From: Bacteroidales bacterium | GTDB taxonomy: Bacteria; Bacteroidota; Bacteroidia; Bacteroidales; CAIWKO01 | Reading direction: 5' to 3' | Length of the DNA stretch: 64,000 nt | Assembly (NCBI GenBank): GCA_023228145.1 | Contig: JALOBU010000014.1 | Location: 17,905-81,904, forward strand | In this document: piece after piece, positions 17,588 through 27,383 of the stretch | Layout: each line of letters begins with the position of its first letter | How positions within the stretch are numbered: the first letter of the stretch is position 1 | Translations under genes and position numbers: made by a program | Notes under the pieces: generated by a model | What the model was told of the DNA's origin: nothing | Databases searched by the model: none | Seen by the model: the letters and a program-made list of their open reading frames with translations, nothing else

Positions 17588-19006
17588 TTAATATATGATT
17601 ATTTTATTAGTAACAATTTTCTTTTTTTCTGTAAATCGAATAAAGTATATACCCTTTTGACATTTTGATAAATCAATCAATAACTTGTCCTGAGTTTCAG
17701 TGTTAACATGATTCTTATAAACTACCTGCCCTTGCAAATTAAAGATTTGTACAGAACAATTTTTATCGGCAATATCCTCCCATTGTATTGTAAATAATCC
17801 ATCAGAAGGATTAGGATATACTTTTAATGAACTACCTGTCAATATTATTTTTTCAAATCCTGAAACACCATTCTCATCTGTCTTAATTAAATAAACATCA
17901 TAATAATTGCTAAAACTTTTTGTATAACCAGCGATGATGTAACCATTATCATTTGTTTGTTGTACAGAGCCGCCCCAATCATAACCCATACCTCCATATG
18001 TTTTAGTCCATTGAACAAGTCCATTTTCATCAGTTTTTATAATAAACACATCCCCACCTCCTGCACCATAACTTTGTGTTGAACCTACTATTATAAAGCC
18101 ATTTTCATTAGTAAGTAATATATCTGCACCAGTTTCATTATTAGTGCCACCATATATTTTTGTAAAAAGTGAATCACCGTTTGCATCAACTTTTAATAAT
18201 TTAATATCTGAGAAACTACCTGCCTCTGTAAAGGTTCCCAATACGGCATATCCTCCATCAATTGTACTAATAATTGTTGAGCCATAAGATAATCCTATCC
18301 GAAATTCATATTTTTTTTCCCATAACAAGTCTCCCATATTATTGGTTTTAATTAGTACCATGTTCTTACTACTCGACATATCAAATCCCGATATAATAAA
18401 TCCGCCATCAATCGTCTGTAAAACAGAATATCCATTGTTAAACGCAGTTCCACCATAAGTTTTTGTCCAAATAGTATCTCCTGTTCCATTAGTTTTTATT
18501 AGATATATATTGCCTGTCCCGATACCATAACTCATAGTTCCACCAGTAACTATGTAGCTATTATCATTGCAAACATCAACTCCAGATGCTCCATCATCCT
18601 GCACCCCTCCATAAGTTTTAAACCATAGTGAGTCTCCATTACTGTCAATCTTCATCAAAAAAGCATCTGATGCACCCGCTCCAAAACTGGATGTCTCACC
18701 TGTAATTACATAGCAATTATCAAGAGTTTTTTTCATATCAAGTGGGGCGTCCCACCCGTTTCCCCCATAGGTCTTTGTCCAAAGTTCATTTCCATTTGCA
18801 TCGGTTTTTAGAATATAAATATCATTTGAGCCATTACCATAGCTCATAGTTCTTCCGGCAATAATATATCCTCCATCATCTGTTTGTAATACGCTGCTGC
18901 CTCCATCATCGTATTGGCCGCCATAATACCTCTGAAACTTTATCTGCGCCCCCGCCATTTGCGAAAGCAAAAGTGTCACAATAAGTAAAAAGGTTTTTGG
19001 TTTCAT
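17588..19006 (-). CDS. T9SS-exported repeat protein, tandem copy B (472 aa)
   Basis: This has the same architecture as copy A: signal peptide (to SQMAGA), about seven propeller-like repeats containing DGGYIIAG and LWTKTYGG, and a C-terminal type IX sorting domain with KVYPNPSDGLFTIQW and a TNKIIIY end. The first 100 residues are almost identical to copy A, while the middle repeats differ. It is expected to be exported across the outer membrane and to be surface-attached or released. Ligand unknown. Confidence 0.85.
   Translation of the reverse strand: MKPKTFLLIVTLLLSQMAGAQIKFQRYYGGQYDDGGSSVLQTDDGGYIIAGRTMSYGNGSNDIYILKTDANGNELWTKTYGGNGWDAPLDMKKTLDNCYVITGETSSFGAGASDAFLMKIDSNGDSLWFKTYGGVQDDGASGVDVCNDNSYIVTGGTMSYGIGTGNIYLIKTNGTGDTIWTKTYGGTAFNNGYSVLQTIDGGFIISGFDMSSSKNMVLIKTNNMGDLLWEKKYEFRIGLSYGSTIISTIDGGYAVLGTFTEAGSFSDIKLLKVDANGDSLFTKIYGGTNNETGADILLTNENGFIIVGSTQSYGAGGGDVFIIKTDENGLVQWTKTYGGMGYDWGGSVQQTNDNGYIIAGYTKSFSNYYDVYLIKTDENGVSGFEKIILTGSSLKVYPNPSDGLFTIQWEDIADKNCSVQIFNLQGQVVYKNHVNTETQDKLLIDLSKCQKGIYFIRFTEKKKIVTNKIIIY
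18758..18949 (-). repeat. near-identical direct repeat, copy B
   Basis: Partner of the block at 16951-17142; see that entry for the comparison. Confidence 0.7.
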
Positions 19007-19401
19007 AATGTGATTTTTTTATAAATATTAATTGTGCCTAGTTATGTAAACTAAATGTTAATAAATGAGGTAAATATGGTTTTATTTTAAATTCAAAAAA
19101 TAATTTTATGTGTTTTTTTATACCATTTATAATACAAATACTTACAAAAATATGAGGTTTGAAATATTATAAAATTAATTGTTACCATTAATCAAGGTAT
19201 ATAAGATATTTATGGGGCAAATATAATATATGAAATATTAAAAAGCAAGTAAAGTATGGATTTGTAGCACGTCTTTGCTTCGACAGGTTCAGCAAGCATG
19301 TACTATTTCACTTTGGTATTAGTATTCATAACTCTCAAAAAAATAAAATAAAATTTCTGTCGTTTTGTCTTTAGCATTAAATTTGTAAAAATTTTACAAT
19401 T
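19007..19401. other. intergenic region with one small GC-richer hairpin
   Basis: AT-rich spacer between divergent genes. The only GC-rich stretch is TTCGACAGGTTCAGCAAGC near 19279-19297, which folds through TTGCT (19275-19279) and AGCAA (19291-19295). Sequence of this type recurs between genes in many Bacteroidota, but it is seen once here. The downstream part holds the promoter of the next gene; no ORF or RNA gene was seen. Confidence 0.5.
19354..19385 (+). promoter_or_regulatory. candidate promoter of the thioredoxin-like gene
   Basis: TAAATTTG at 19378-19385 matches the -7 consensus TAnnTTTG. TTTC at 19354-19357 lies 20 bases upstream in the position of the -33 TTTG box. The ATG follows 17 bases later. 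Confidence 0.4.
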
Positions 19402-20850
19402 ATGATATATTTCCTTACTAATATTATTCTTACTACACTTTTTGCAGGCAACATAGCATTACATCAGCCTTCCAGCCAGATAAGCAACCTACAATCAGGA
19501 TATAAAATAAGGGCAAAAATAACCGGTGTGGCCGACAGCAATTGCTACCTCGGGCATTATTACGGGCAACACCAATATATTGACGATACTGCTAAAGCCA
19601 ACTCTAAAGGGGAATTGTTATTTGAGGGTGCCGAACCTCTCCCCGGAGGCATATATTTTATTGTAACTCCTAAAAAAAGATTTTTTGAGTTTATTATCAA
19701 TACAGAGCAGGAATTGACTCTTGAAACAGACACTTCTGATTTGGTTAAGAATATGAAGATAAAAGGTTCGAAAGAAAACCAATTATTTTATGAATACCTT
19801 AATTATGCTAATGAAGGACAAAAGATATTCAACAATCTGAGGAAGAAGTATGAATTGCTAAAAGACCATAAAGACTCACTCGAAGTAATTAAAACACAAA
19901 TGGAAAAAGCTGAGTCTGATGTAAAAAATTATAAAATTGATTTTATAAAAAAACATCCGGATACATTTATTGCCAGGGTTTTTATAGCTTCACGCGACCC
20001 GGAACTTCCCGAGATACCCATACTTCCAAATGGAAGGCCGGATTCTGTTTTTCGTTACTATTACTTTAAAAATCATTACTGGGACAATATAGATTTTAGT
20101 GATGACAGAATACTTAGAACTCCCGTATTCTATAACCGCATCAACAATTATTTTACTAACCTGATTATGCAGCATCCTGATACCATTATTGCGGAAGCAG
20201 ATAAAATTGTTGAGAAAGCACGTGCCAATAAAGAAATGTTTAAATATGTGGTGTGGTATCTTACTTATACTTATGAAACTTCCAAGATCATGGGGTTTGA
20301 TGCTATTTTTGTCCACATGGTCGAAACCTATTATATGACAAACCAATGCTATTGGATGTCGGCTACCACATTGGAAAATATTGTAAAACGTGCAAAAAAA
20401 TTTAAACCCATATTACTTGGCAAAGAAGCCCCTCCTCTGATTATGCAGGACACCAGCCTTCAGTTGCAATCCCTTTATGCCATTAAAGCCGCATATACCG
20501 TATTATTGTTCTGGGACTATGAATGCGGGCATTGTAAAACTGAAATTCCCAAGCTTGTTGAATTATATAAAACAAAAAAATCGGAATTAGGTATAGAGGT
20601 ATTTGCTGTTTGTACAGATACCAACATGGCAGAGATGAAGAAATTCATACGAAAAAACAACATGCCTTTTATCAATGTAAACGGCCCGCGTGCCGTTACC
20701 CCGCACTTTGCCGAAACTTATGATATCTACAGTACGCCTGTAATATACCTGCTCGACGACAAAAAGAAGATTGTTGCCAAACGTATAGATTATGAACAGG
20801 TTGAGGAAATAATCCACTATGATATGAAGGCTAAAAGCCGTCAGAAATAA
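19402..20850 (+). CDS. thioredoxin-like (TlpA/ResA-type) protein (482 aa)
   Basis: An exported protein with a short N-terminal hydrophobic segment, a DUF4369-like beta domain (IRAKITGVADSNCYLGHYYG), a helical middle part (about residues 130-310) and a C-terminal thioredoxin fold. The redox motif is CGHC in LFWDYECGHCKTEIPKL, and the fold continues with the cis-Pro-like region YSTPVIYLLDD. Proteins of this plan reduce periplasmic disulfides in Bacteroidota. It reads in the same direction as the S9 peptidase 52 bases downstream. Confidence 0.85.
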   Translation: MIYFLTNIILTTLFAGNIALHQPSSQISNLQSGYKIRAKITGVADSNCYLGHYYGQHQYIDDTAKANSKGELLFEGAEPLPGGIYFIVTPKKRFFEFIINTEQELTLETDTSDLVKNMKIKGSKENQLFYEYLNYANEGQKIFNNLRKKYELLKDHKDSLEVIKTQMEKAESDVKNYKIDFIKKHPDTFIARVFIASRDPELPEIPILPNGRPDSVFRYYYFKNHYWDNIDFSDDRILRTPVFYNRINNYFTNLIMQHPDTIIAEADKIVEKARANKEMFKYVVWYLTYTYETSKIMGFDAIFVHMVETYYMTNQCYWMSATTLENIVKRAKKFKPILLGKEAPPLIMQDTSLQLQSLYAIKAAYTVLLFWDYECGHCKTEIPKLVELYKTKKSELGIEVFAVCTDTNMAEMKKFIRKNNMPFINVNGPRAVTPHFAETYDIYSTPVIYLLDDKKKIVAKRIDYEQVEEIIHYDMKAKSRQK

Positions 20851-20902
20851 TTTTGCAGGTTTTACTTTCTATGTTTTTTTATAGCTATCAAATTATCAGA
20901 TT

Positions 20903-23719
20903 TTGAAAAAAAATTCATTTGTAACCTTCTGCGTTATTTTATGCTGCCTGACTCTAAAGGCACAGAATAACCCCAAAAAGGCATTAGACCATTCCGTTTA
21001 CACTTCATGGAAAACCTTAAAAAATGTCCAAATCTCAAACGACGGCAAGTGGGTTTGTTATGAAATAAACCCGTTGAAAGGCGATGGATGGCTTTATTTT
21101 GTCAATCCTTCAAAAAACATAAAAGATTCTGTAAGCCGCGGATGTGATGCCCGTTTGTCTCACAATTCCGACTTTATCGTATTTAAAATTAAACAGCCGG
21201 AAGACACTATCAGAAAGCTGAAATTAAAGAAAACCAAGGATGAAGACCTTCCCAAAGATTCAGCAGGCGTATGGATAATGAAAACAAGAACACTGAAAAA
21301 ATTCGATAATGTAAAATCATATAAAACAGGCAAAGAGGGAGGTGGATGGATTGCCATACTGCTTGAAGAGAAAAAAGAAAAAAAATCGCAAAAAGACTCA
21401 ACAGAAAGCGCAGATAGCACCCAAAACAAAAAAACAGAAATAAAAAAAGAAAAGAAAAAATCGCCTAAGCAAACGGGCACGGACCTGTTAATATACCATC
21501 CTCACAACGAAATCATTTTAACCAATAAATTAGTAACAGAGTATGATTTTTCAAAAAACGGTGCTTTGCTCTCTATGATTTCCGTTAAAAAAGATTCTGT
21601 TGACAGTGTGGCGGTTTCTGTTTTTACTGCTGATAAAAACAAGATTGATACTGTTTTTAAGATGAATGGTATCGCTAAAAACATTGCTTCCGATGAGGCG
21701 GGAAAACAAATGGTTTTTCAGTATTCGTCCGATACAGGAAAGGTGAAACAATACGTGATGAATTACTGGAACCACATGCTGAATCACCCAAAAACTATAA
21801 TAGATACCATAAATAAGAGTTTCCCTCAAAACTGGAATATGAGCGATAATCAGCAGCCCTGGTTTTCGGAAGACGGTGAATTTATTTATTTTGGCACAGC
21901 CCAACATTCAATACAGGAGCAGGAAGACACCCTGCTTGAAGAAGAAAAAGTGAAACTCGATTTATGGAGTTGGACAGACGGGCGCCTGCAGACAGAGCAG
22001 CTTAAAAGCCTCGATAAGGATAAGAAAAAAACATATCTTGCCGTTTTTTCATTACGCGATGCTGTTATGGTGCAACTGGCGGATTCCCTTATTGATAAAG
22101 TCAGGATCTTGAAAAAAAATACAGGCATTGCTCACGCATCAGCAGGAATTCCTTATCAGAAACTTTATTCGTGGGAAACACCCTCTTATGCTGACCATTA
22201 TATCGTAGATGTAACAAACGGGAATAAAAAACTAGTACTAAAAAAACATCAGTATGATGTTATGATTTCACCTTTCGGCAATTTCCTATTGTATTATAAT
22301 AGTGATGATTCAACATGGAATGCCTATTCGGTGAAAAATAATACGCATACATGCCTCACAAAAAATATTCCTGTAAATTTTTATGATGAAGAAAATGATG
22401 CCCCTGAAGAGCCTTCTCCTTATGGTGTTGCAGGTTGGGCGGAAAATGATGCCTGTGTTTTTATTTATGACAAATACGATATCTGGAAGATAGATCCGCT
22501 GATGGCTGTTGCCCCTGTCAACATTACAAAAAACGGCAGGAGCAATAAACTTGAATACCGTTTTGTCCGCACCGATAAAGATGCTGAATTTATTGATATA
22601 AAAAATCCAATGCTTCTGAGTGTGTTCGACACACAGACGCGTAGCAGCGGTTTTGCAGCACTTAATCTGAAAAAAAACGAAGCACCGCAAAAACTAATAT
22701 TCGGGGACTTCCAGATGAATTTTATTGCCAAAGTAAAAAACGCCGACAAGGTGCTTTTCAGCAAACAGTCGTTTATTCAATATCCTGATGTTTTATATAG
22801 CGGTATGGATTTTTCAAAACCCATACAGGTTTCGGATGCCAATCCACAGCAGCAAAACTATTACTGGGGAAGTGTGGAACTTGTTCATTGGACTTCTTAT
22901 AACGGTATTCCACTGGAGGGTTTATTATACAAACCCGAAAATTTTGATGCTACTAAGAAATATCCCGTTATCGTATATTTTTATGAACGCTATGCCGACC
23001 AGCTTAACTCACATTGGATACCATCGCCGAGCCGTTCGATTATCAATCCTGCAATATACTGCAGTAACGGGTATGTTGTTTTTATGCCTGATATCAGGTA
23101 CAAGTCCGGATACCCGGGGCCTTCGGCATACGATTGTGTGGTGAGCGGCTCCGAATACATAAAAACTTTCGGCTTTGTTGACAAAGACAATATCGGCATA
23201 CAGGGCCAGAGCTGGGGGGGATATCAGGTGGCATACCTTGTTACGCAGACAAATATTTACAAAGCTGCCATGGCGGGCGCCGCCGTTACCAATATGACCA
23301 GCGCCTATGGCGGTATACGTTGGGAATCAGGCATGAGCCGCATGTTTCAGTATGAAGAATCTCAGAGCAGGATAGGGGCCACCCTTTGGGAAAAACCAGA
23401 ATTATATATGCAGAATTCTCCTTTGTTTTATGCCGACAAAGTGACAACGCCTTTGCTGATGATGAACAACGACAACGATGGTGCTGTGCCATGGTATCAA
23501 GGTATAGAATTTTTCAGCGCCCTGCGCCGCCTCGATAAGCCTGTGTGGATGCTCAATTATAACAACGATGCACACAACCTCGAAAAGTGGCCAAACCGTA
23601 TTGACCTAAGCATAAGAATGAAACAATTTTTTGACCATTACCTTAAAGGAGAACCTATGCCAGAGTGGATGAAAAACGGAATACCTGCTTTGGAAAAAGG
23701 AAAAACACTTGGTTACTAA
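20903..23719 (+). CDS. S9-family prolyl oligopeptidase-like peptidase (938 aa), TTG start
   Basis: A secreted serine peptidase. After a signal peptide (to TLKAQ) comes a long beta-propeller region with a lysine-rich insert near residues 150-195, then an alpha/beta hydrolase domain. The catalytic serine is in GQSWGGYQ, the aspartate in NNDNDGAVPW, and the histidine in NNDAHNLEKW. The start appears to be TTG at 20903; upstream, the frame reaches a stop without an ATG. It probably cleaves small peptides in the periplasm. Confidence 0.88.
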   Translation: MKKNSFVTFCVILCCLTLKAQNNPKKALDHSVYTSWKTLKNVQISNDGKWVCYEINPLKGDGWLYFVNPSKNIKDSVSRGCDARLSHNSDFIVFKIKQPEDTIRKLKLKKTKDEDLPKDSAGVWIMKTRTLKKFDNVKSYKTGKEGGGWIAILLEEKKEKKSQKDSTESADSTQNKKTEIKKEKKKSPKQTGTDLLIYHPHNEIILTNKLVTEYDFSKNGALLSMISVKKDSVDSVAVSVFTADKNKIDTVFKMNGIAKNIASDEAGKQMVFQYSSDTGKVKQYVMNYWNHMLNHPKTIIDTINKSFPQNWNMSDNQQPWFSEDGEFIYFGTAQHSIQEQEDTLLEEEKVKLDLWSWTDGRLQTEQLKSLDKDKKKTYLAVFSLRDAVMVQLADSLIDKVRILKKNTGIAHASAGIPYQKLYSWETPSYADHYIVDVTNGNKKLVLKKHQYDVMISPFGNFLLYYNSDDSTWNAYSVKNNTHTCLTKNIPVNFYDEENDAPEEPSPYGVAGWAENDACVFIYDKYDIWKIDPLMAVAPVNITKNGRSNKLEYRFVRTDKDAEFIDIKNPMLLSVFDTQTRSSGFAALNLKKNEAPQKLIFGDFQMNFIAKVKNADKVLFSKQSFIQYPDVLYSGMDFSKPIQVSDANPQQQNYYWGSVELVHWTSYNGIPLEGLLYKPENFDATKKYPVIVYFYERYADQLNSHWIPSPSRSIINPAIYCSNGYVVFMPDIRYKSGYPGPSAYDCVVSGSEYIKTFGFVDKDNIGIQGQSWGGYQVAYLVTQTNIYKAAMAGAAVTNMTSAYGGIRWESGMSRMFQYEESQSRIGATLWEKPELYMQNSPLFYADKVTTPLLMMNNDNDGAVPWYQGIEFFSALRRLDKPVWMLNYNNDAHNLEKWPNRIDLSIRMKQFFDHYLKGEPMPEWMKNGIPALEKGKTLGY

Positions 23720-23738
23720 AGAACAGAATATTTCGTCT

Positions 23739-24272
23739 TTATAACTTTTTGAGCGCTTTCATCGCCCTGTTGCGAAAGCCAGCAGAAGCCTCGTCCATGC
23801 TAAACTCCAATGATGCTCTAAATTCTGGTTTTAACTCCGGCTCATACTTACAAAACTTTTCAATAATAGCGATGCAGTAATACCTTATTGCAATTGCTTC
23901 TTTGGGGGAGATAAGCCAGTCAAAACATGTCTGTAAGAGCATTGCATTATCTTTTACAAGGTTGAAGTCAATTAATTCTGTAATTATCTTTAGAAAATTT
24001 CTTTTAACGCCATCAACTTCCGACTTTACAGTTTTTTCAATTACTTCCTCAAGGTATGATAAAATCAATGAAGGATTTTTCTCACAACACAATTGAACCA
24101 CGCGTGCAGCTCTCATGCAGAGGGGATAGGGTTCATTAAAACAGAGATTTAACACAAAAGCAAAATGTTCGGGATTATTGCCTACGGCTTCCACAGCCAT
24201 ATCTGCTGTATTTCTCCCCGAATCATACAAACCCGAAGCAAAATCAGGCAACTTATTTGTTTTTTTATCCAA
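23739..24272 (-). CDS. HEAT-repeat-like helical protein (177 aa)
   Basis: An all-alpha protein made of helical pairs (AARVVQLCCEKNPSLILSYLEE, then VKRNFLKIITELI and IRYYCIAIIEKFC) that resemble HEAT/armadillo repeats; no enzyme motif is visible. The start is unclear: TTG at 24270-24272 gives the full frame and no ATG precedes it, while the next internal Met is residue 25. It follows pyrI on the same strand beyond a short repeat-rich gap. Function unknown. Confidence 0.6.
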   Translation of the reverse strand: MDKKTNKLPDFASGLYDSGRNTADMAVEAVGNNPEHFAFVLNLCFNEPYPLCMRAARVVQLCCEKNPSLILSYLEEVIEKTVKSEVDGVKRNFLKIITELIDFNLVKDNAMLLQTCFDWLISPKEAIAIRYYCIAIIEKFCKYEPELKPEFRASLEFSMDEASAGFRNRAMKALKKL

Positions 24273-24280
24273 ACTTAAAA

Positions 24281-24317
24281 CTCTAACTCTTAACTGTTTA
24301 CTGTTTACTGTTAACTA
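24281..24317. repeat. AT-rich TTACTGT/TTAACTGT short repeats
   Basis: Repeated TAACT, TTTACTG and TTAACT units with near 7-base spacing lie between the pyrI stop and the HEAT-like gene. They are similar in style to the repeats around the four-helix-bundle gene and have no coding role. Confidence 0.4.
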
Positions 24318-24785
24318 TTTAAACACCATATTTTTCTTCTCAGTAATCTTCTCGCAATAATGGCATTTCAGTTTGGATTCATCCTTATTTATCACTTTAA
24401 ATTTTGTAGGGACATCTTCAACATTTGTGATGCAGTTAGGGTTTACACATTTTACAAATTCGTTGATATCATCCGGAATTTCAACTTTCTTTTTTTCAAC
24501 AACATGATAGTCTTTGATAACAATGAGGGTTGCAGAGGGGGCCACCAGAGCTATTTTGTTGATTTCAATGGGTTCAAAAAACTTATTGCTTACTTTGATG
24601 ATGCCTTTTTTTCCGTATTTGCTACTATCGAGGTTGGTGCCGAAAAGGATTTGCTGGTCTATCAGGTCAAGATTAAGGATTCTGATAACCTGAAAAACAC
24701 TCTGAGTCGGGATGTGGTCAATAACGGTTCCGTTTTCTATGGCAGAAACCACAAGCTCTTTTCTTGGTTTATTATTTGCTTCCAT
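24315..24785 (-). CDS. pyrI: aspartate carbamoyltransferase regulatory subunit PyrI (156 aa)
   Basis: The allosteric nucleotide-binding subunit of aspartate transcarbamoylase. The N-terminal domain has the family segment GTVIDHIPTQSVFQVIRIL. The C-terminal zinc domain has the four cysteines in CVNPNCITN and KCHYCEK. Length is typical. It begins four bases after pyrB stops, so the two are cotranscribed and form the holoenzyme. Confidence 0.95.
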   Translation of the reverse strand: MEANNKPRKELVVSAIENGTVIDHIPTQSVFQVIRILNLDLIDQQILFGTNLDSSKYGKKGIIKVSNKFFEPIEINKIALVAPSATLIVIKDYHVVEKKKVEIPDDINEFVKCVNPNCITNVEDVPTKFKVINKDESKLKCHYCEKITEKKNMVFK

Positions 24786-24789
24786 TTTT

Positions 24790-25695
24790 TTAAACTCCTA
24801 AGATTAATTTTAACAATGCCTGGCGTACAAACAAGCCGTTTAATGCCTGCTGGAAATAATATGCCTGTGGCATTTTGTCCACATCTTCATCTATTTCATT
24901 CACACGCGGCAGGGGATGCAGTATTTTTAAATTTGGTTTTGTGTCTGTTAACAGACTTTTACTTAAAACATAAGAATTCTTAACTTTTTCATATTCAATG
25001 GGGTCGGAAAAACGTTCGCGTTGTATGCGCGTCATATAAATAATATCAGCTTTAGGAATCGCTTCACTCAGTTCGGTGTATTGGTAATACTCCAGTTTTT
25101 TTTCTTTGATGTGCATTTTGACCGAGCTGGGAAGTTTCAGTTCCAGCGGGGAAACCAGATGATAACGGCAATTGAAGTTGGTCATGGCAATAACCAGAGA
25201 ATGCACAGTGCGCCCATATTTCAGGTCGCCAACAAACACGATGTCGAGCTTATCGAGTTTGCCCTGTGTTTTTCGAATTGAATAAAGGTCGAGCAGGCAT
25301 TGTGTCGGGTGCTGGTTGGCTCCGTCGCCAGCATTGATGATAGGTTTGGACCCTACTTCGCTCGCATATCTGGCGCTGCCTTCCTTTGGGTGTCTCATTA
25401 CTATCAGGTCGGAATAGTTGCAAACGGTAAGAATAGTGTCTTTCAGGGATTCGCCTTTTTTAACGCTTGAGCTGGAGGCATCAGAAAAACCAATGACTTT
25501 TCCGCCAAGGTAATTCACAGCGCTTTCAAAGCTTAGGCGTGTGCGTGTGGAGGGTTCAAAGAATAAAGTAGCGACCACTTTGCCGTTGAGAATGTTCTGA
25601 ACGGGTTCACGTTCAAAGGTCTCGGCTGTGTCGAGCACATTAATGTAATCTTCTTTGGTGAAGTCATCAATGGATATTAAGCTTCTGTTTTTCAT
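24790..25695 (-). CDS. pyrB: aspartate carbamoyltransferase catalytic subunit PyrB (301 aa)
   Basis: Catalyses carbamoyl phosphate + aspartate to carbamoyl aspartate, the first committed step of pyrimidine synthesis. Carbamoyl-phosphate-binding STRTRLSFE lies near residues 54-62, HPTQCLLDL in the middle, and the aspartate-site HPLPRVNEI near the C-terminus. Length is normal. It is the first gene of the pyrB-pyrI pair. Confidence 0.96.
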   Translation of the reverse strand: MKNRSLISIDDFTKEDYINVLDTAETFEREPVQNILNGKVVATLFFEPSTRTRLSFESAVNYLGGKVIGFSDASSSSVKKGESLKDTILTVCNYSDLIVMRHPKEGSARYASEVGSKPIINAGDGANQHPTQCLLDLYSIRKTQGKLDKLDIVFVGDLKYGRTVHSLVIAMTNFNCRYHLVSPLELKLPSSVKMHIKEKKLEYYQYTELSEAIPKADIIYMTRIQRERFSDPIEYEKVKNSYVLSKSLLTDTKPNLKILHPLPRVNEIDEDVDKMPQAYYFQQALNGLFVRQALLKLILGV

Positions 25696-25751
25696 TATTT
25701 GGTGTTTACGTTATTGTGGGTTTTCAAAAATACTTTTTTTTAATATAAAGA

Positions 25752-25779
25752 TAAAAAAAAAAGGCGACTTTCGTCGCCT
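25752..25779 (-). terminator. intrinsic terminator of the cDPG-synthetase-like gene
   Basis: AGGCGAC at 25762-25768 pairs with GTCGCCT at 25773-25779 around TTTC. On the minus strand the stem is followed by ten U. It lies just past the stop of the 451-aa gene. Confidence 0.8.
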
Positions 25780-25784
25780 GAATT

Positions 25785-27140
25785 TTACTGACAGCATGAG
25801 CATCCGCTCTTAACCAGGTTGTGTTTTACCAGAAAATCTCCGATAACATCTTCGAGGTTGGGGCGTCCTATTTCCTGCAGGTCATAACCAACTTTCACCG
25901 TAGGTTTGTTAATTTTTACGATACGGTTCAGGTCAATGGGTGTGGCAATCACAACAGCGTCGCATGGTGTGGCGGCTATGGTCTTTTCCAGGTCTGCTAT
26001 TTGTTGTTCACCGTACCCCATGGCTGGCAAAAGTGTTCCAATGTTGGGATAAATTTTAAATGTTTCTGCCAGTTTGCCAACGGCATAGGCTCTTGGGTCA
26101 ACCAGTTCGGCAGCACCGAATTTCATAGCTGCCACTGTGCCTGCACCGATTTTCATTTCACCGTGGGTGAGGGTAGGGCCGTCTTCTACAACAAGAACTT
26201 TTTTACCTTTAATCAGTTCAGGCTTATCTACCGTCAGTGGCGAGGCACCGTCAATTACAACAGCTTTTGGATTTACCTTGCTGATGCTTTCGCGAACAGT
26301 TTGAATATTCTCGGGAGCTGCGCTGTCCATTTTGTTAATTACAACTACGTCAGACAGGCGTAGGGTAGTTTCACCAGGATAATATTTTAACTCATGCCCG
26401 GGACGATGCGGGTCAACAACAGTGATGAATAAATCCGTTTTGTAAAATGAAAAATCATTGTTGCCACCATCCCATAATATCACATCGGCTTCTTTTTCAG
26501 CTTCACGTAAAATGGCTTCGTAATCAACGCCGGAATAAATCACATTACCACGGACCACATGTGGTTCGTATTCTTCCATTTCTTCGATGGTGCATTTGTG
26601 TTTTTTGAGGTCTTCCACTGTGGCAAAACGTTGTACTTTTTGTGCGTTGAGGTCTCCATAAGGCATGGGGTGACGAATGGCAACAACCTTAAGCCCCATA
26701 TCCATCAAAATCTCAATAACGCGGCGTGATGTCTGGCTTTTGCCACAACCTGTGCGCACAGCACAAACGGCAATCATAGGTTTGCTGCTTTTTACCTGAG
26801 TTTGTTTCGGTCCAAGCAACATAAAATCAGCGCCGGCAGTATTTACAATGGCGCTAATGCCCATAACTTTCTGGTAAGTAACATCGCTGTATGCAAATAC
26901 GCAGATATCTGCATTGAGCTCTTTTATCAGTTTGGGCAAATCATTTTCCAGATATATTGGAATGCCATCAGGATAGAGGTTTCCGGCAAGTTCTTTGGGA
27001 TACTTTCTTCCTGCAATGTCAGGAATTTGTGCGGCTGTAAAGGCAACAACATTGTATGCTTCGTTTCCCCTGAAGTAGGTGTTGAAATTATGAAAATCCC
27101 TACCCGCAGCTCCAATAATAATAACATTTTTTCGGTTCAT
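25785..27140 (-). CDS. cyclic 2,3-diphosphoglycerate synthetase-like P-loop protein (451 aa)
   Basis: A nucleotide-binding protein of the family named after the archaeal cyclic 2,3-diphosphoglycerate synthetase. Residues 1-120 form a Rossmann-like part (NVIIIGAAGRDFHNF). A Walker A motif is seen at AVRTGCGKSQTSR (127-139), followed by VILWDGGNND and VVVINKMDSA (NKxD-like). The end is cysteine-rich (CSCC). Bacteria are not known to use cyclic 2,3-diphosphoglycerate, so the function here is open. It is a single-gene unit closed by a strong terminator. Confidence 0.75.
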   Translation of the reverse strand: MNRKNVIIIGAAGRDFHNFNTYFRGNEAYNVVAFTAAQIPDIAGRKYPKELAGNLYPDGIPIYLENDLPKLIKELNADICVFAYSDVTYQKVMGISAIVNTAGADFMLLGPKQTQVKSSKPMIAVCAVRTGCGKSQTSRRVIEILMDMGLKVVAIRHPMPYGDLNAQKVQRFATVEDLKKHKCTIEEMEEYEPHVVRGNVIYSGVDYEAILREAEKEADVILWDGGNNDFSFYKTDLFITVVDPHRPGHELKYYPGETTLRLSDVVVINKMDSAAPENIQTVRESISKVNPKAVVIDGASPLTVDKPELIKGKKVLVVEDGPTLTHGEMKIGAGTVAAMKFGAAELVDPRAYAVGKLAETFKIYPNIGTLLPAMGYGEQQIADLEKTIAATPCDAVVIATPIDLNRIVKINKPTVKVGYDLQEIGRPNLEDVIGDFLVKHNLVKSGCSCCQ

Positions 27141-27383
27141 ATATATTTTTTTGGTTTGTATATAATGTTTTATGCAAAGATATAGCTTTAAGTATTAAGA
27201 AATTAAAGAGATTGAAAATTTTTTTATTCTGTAACGGTTAATAAACCTTATAAGTCAGCAGGGGCAAAGTATAGGTAATAATCAATAAAATATCATTTTA
27301 AAATAAAAATTTGTTAGATATTTAGATTAATACCTTATTTATTCTCTAAAAGAAATAATTTATATTTATAGATGCAAAGAATT

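Noticed and set aside
15787..19006. CRISPR-like spacing of the internal repeats in the tandem genes
   Set aside because: The repeats are coding, about 150 bases long and imperfect, with T9SS domains at the ends; they are protein repeats, not an array.
27141..27383. Possible RNA gene between the P-loop protein and the TPR protein
   Set aside because: The spacer is AT-rich with no cloverleaf, stable stem or known motif.
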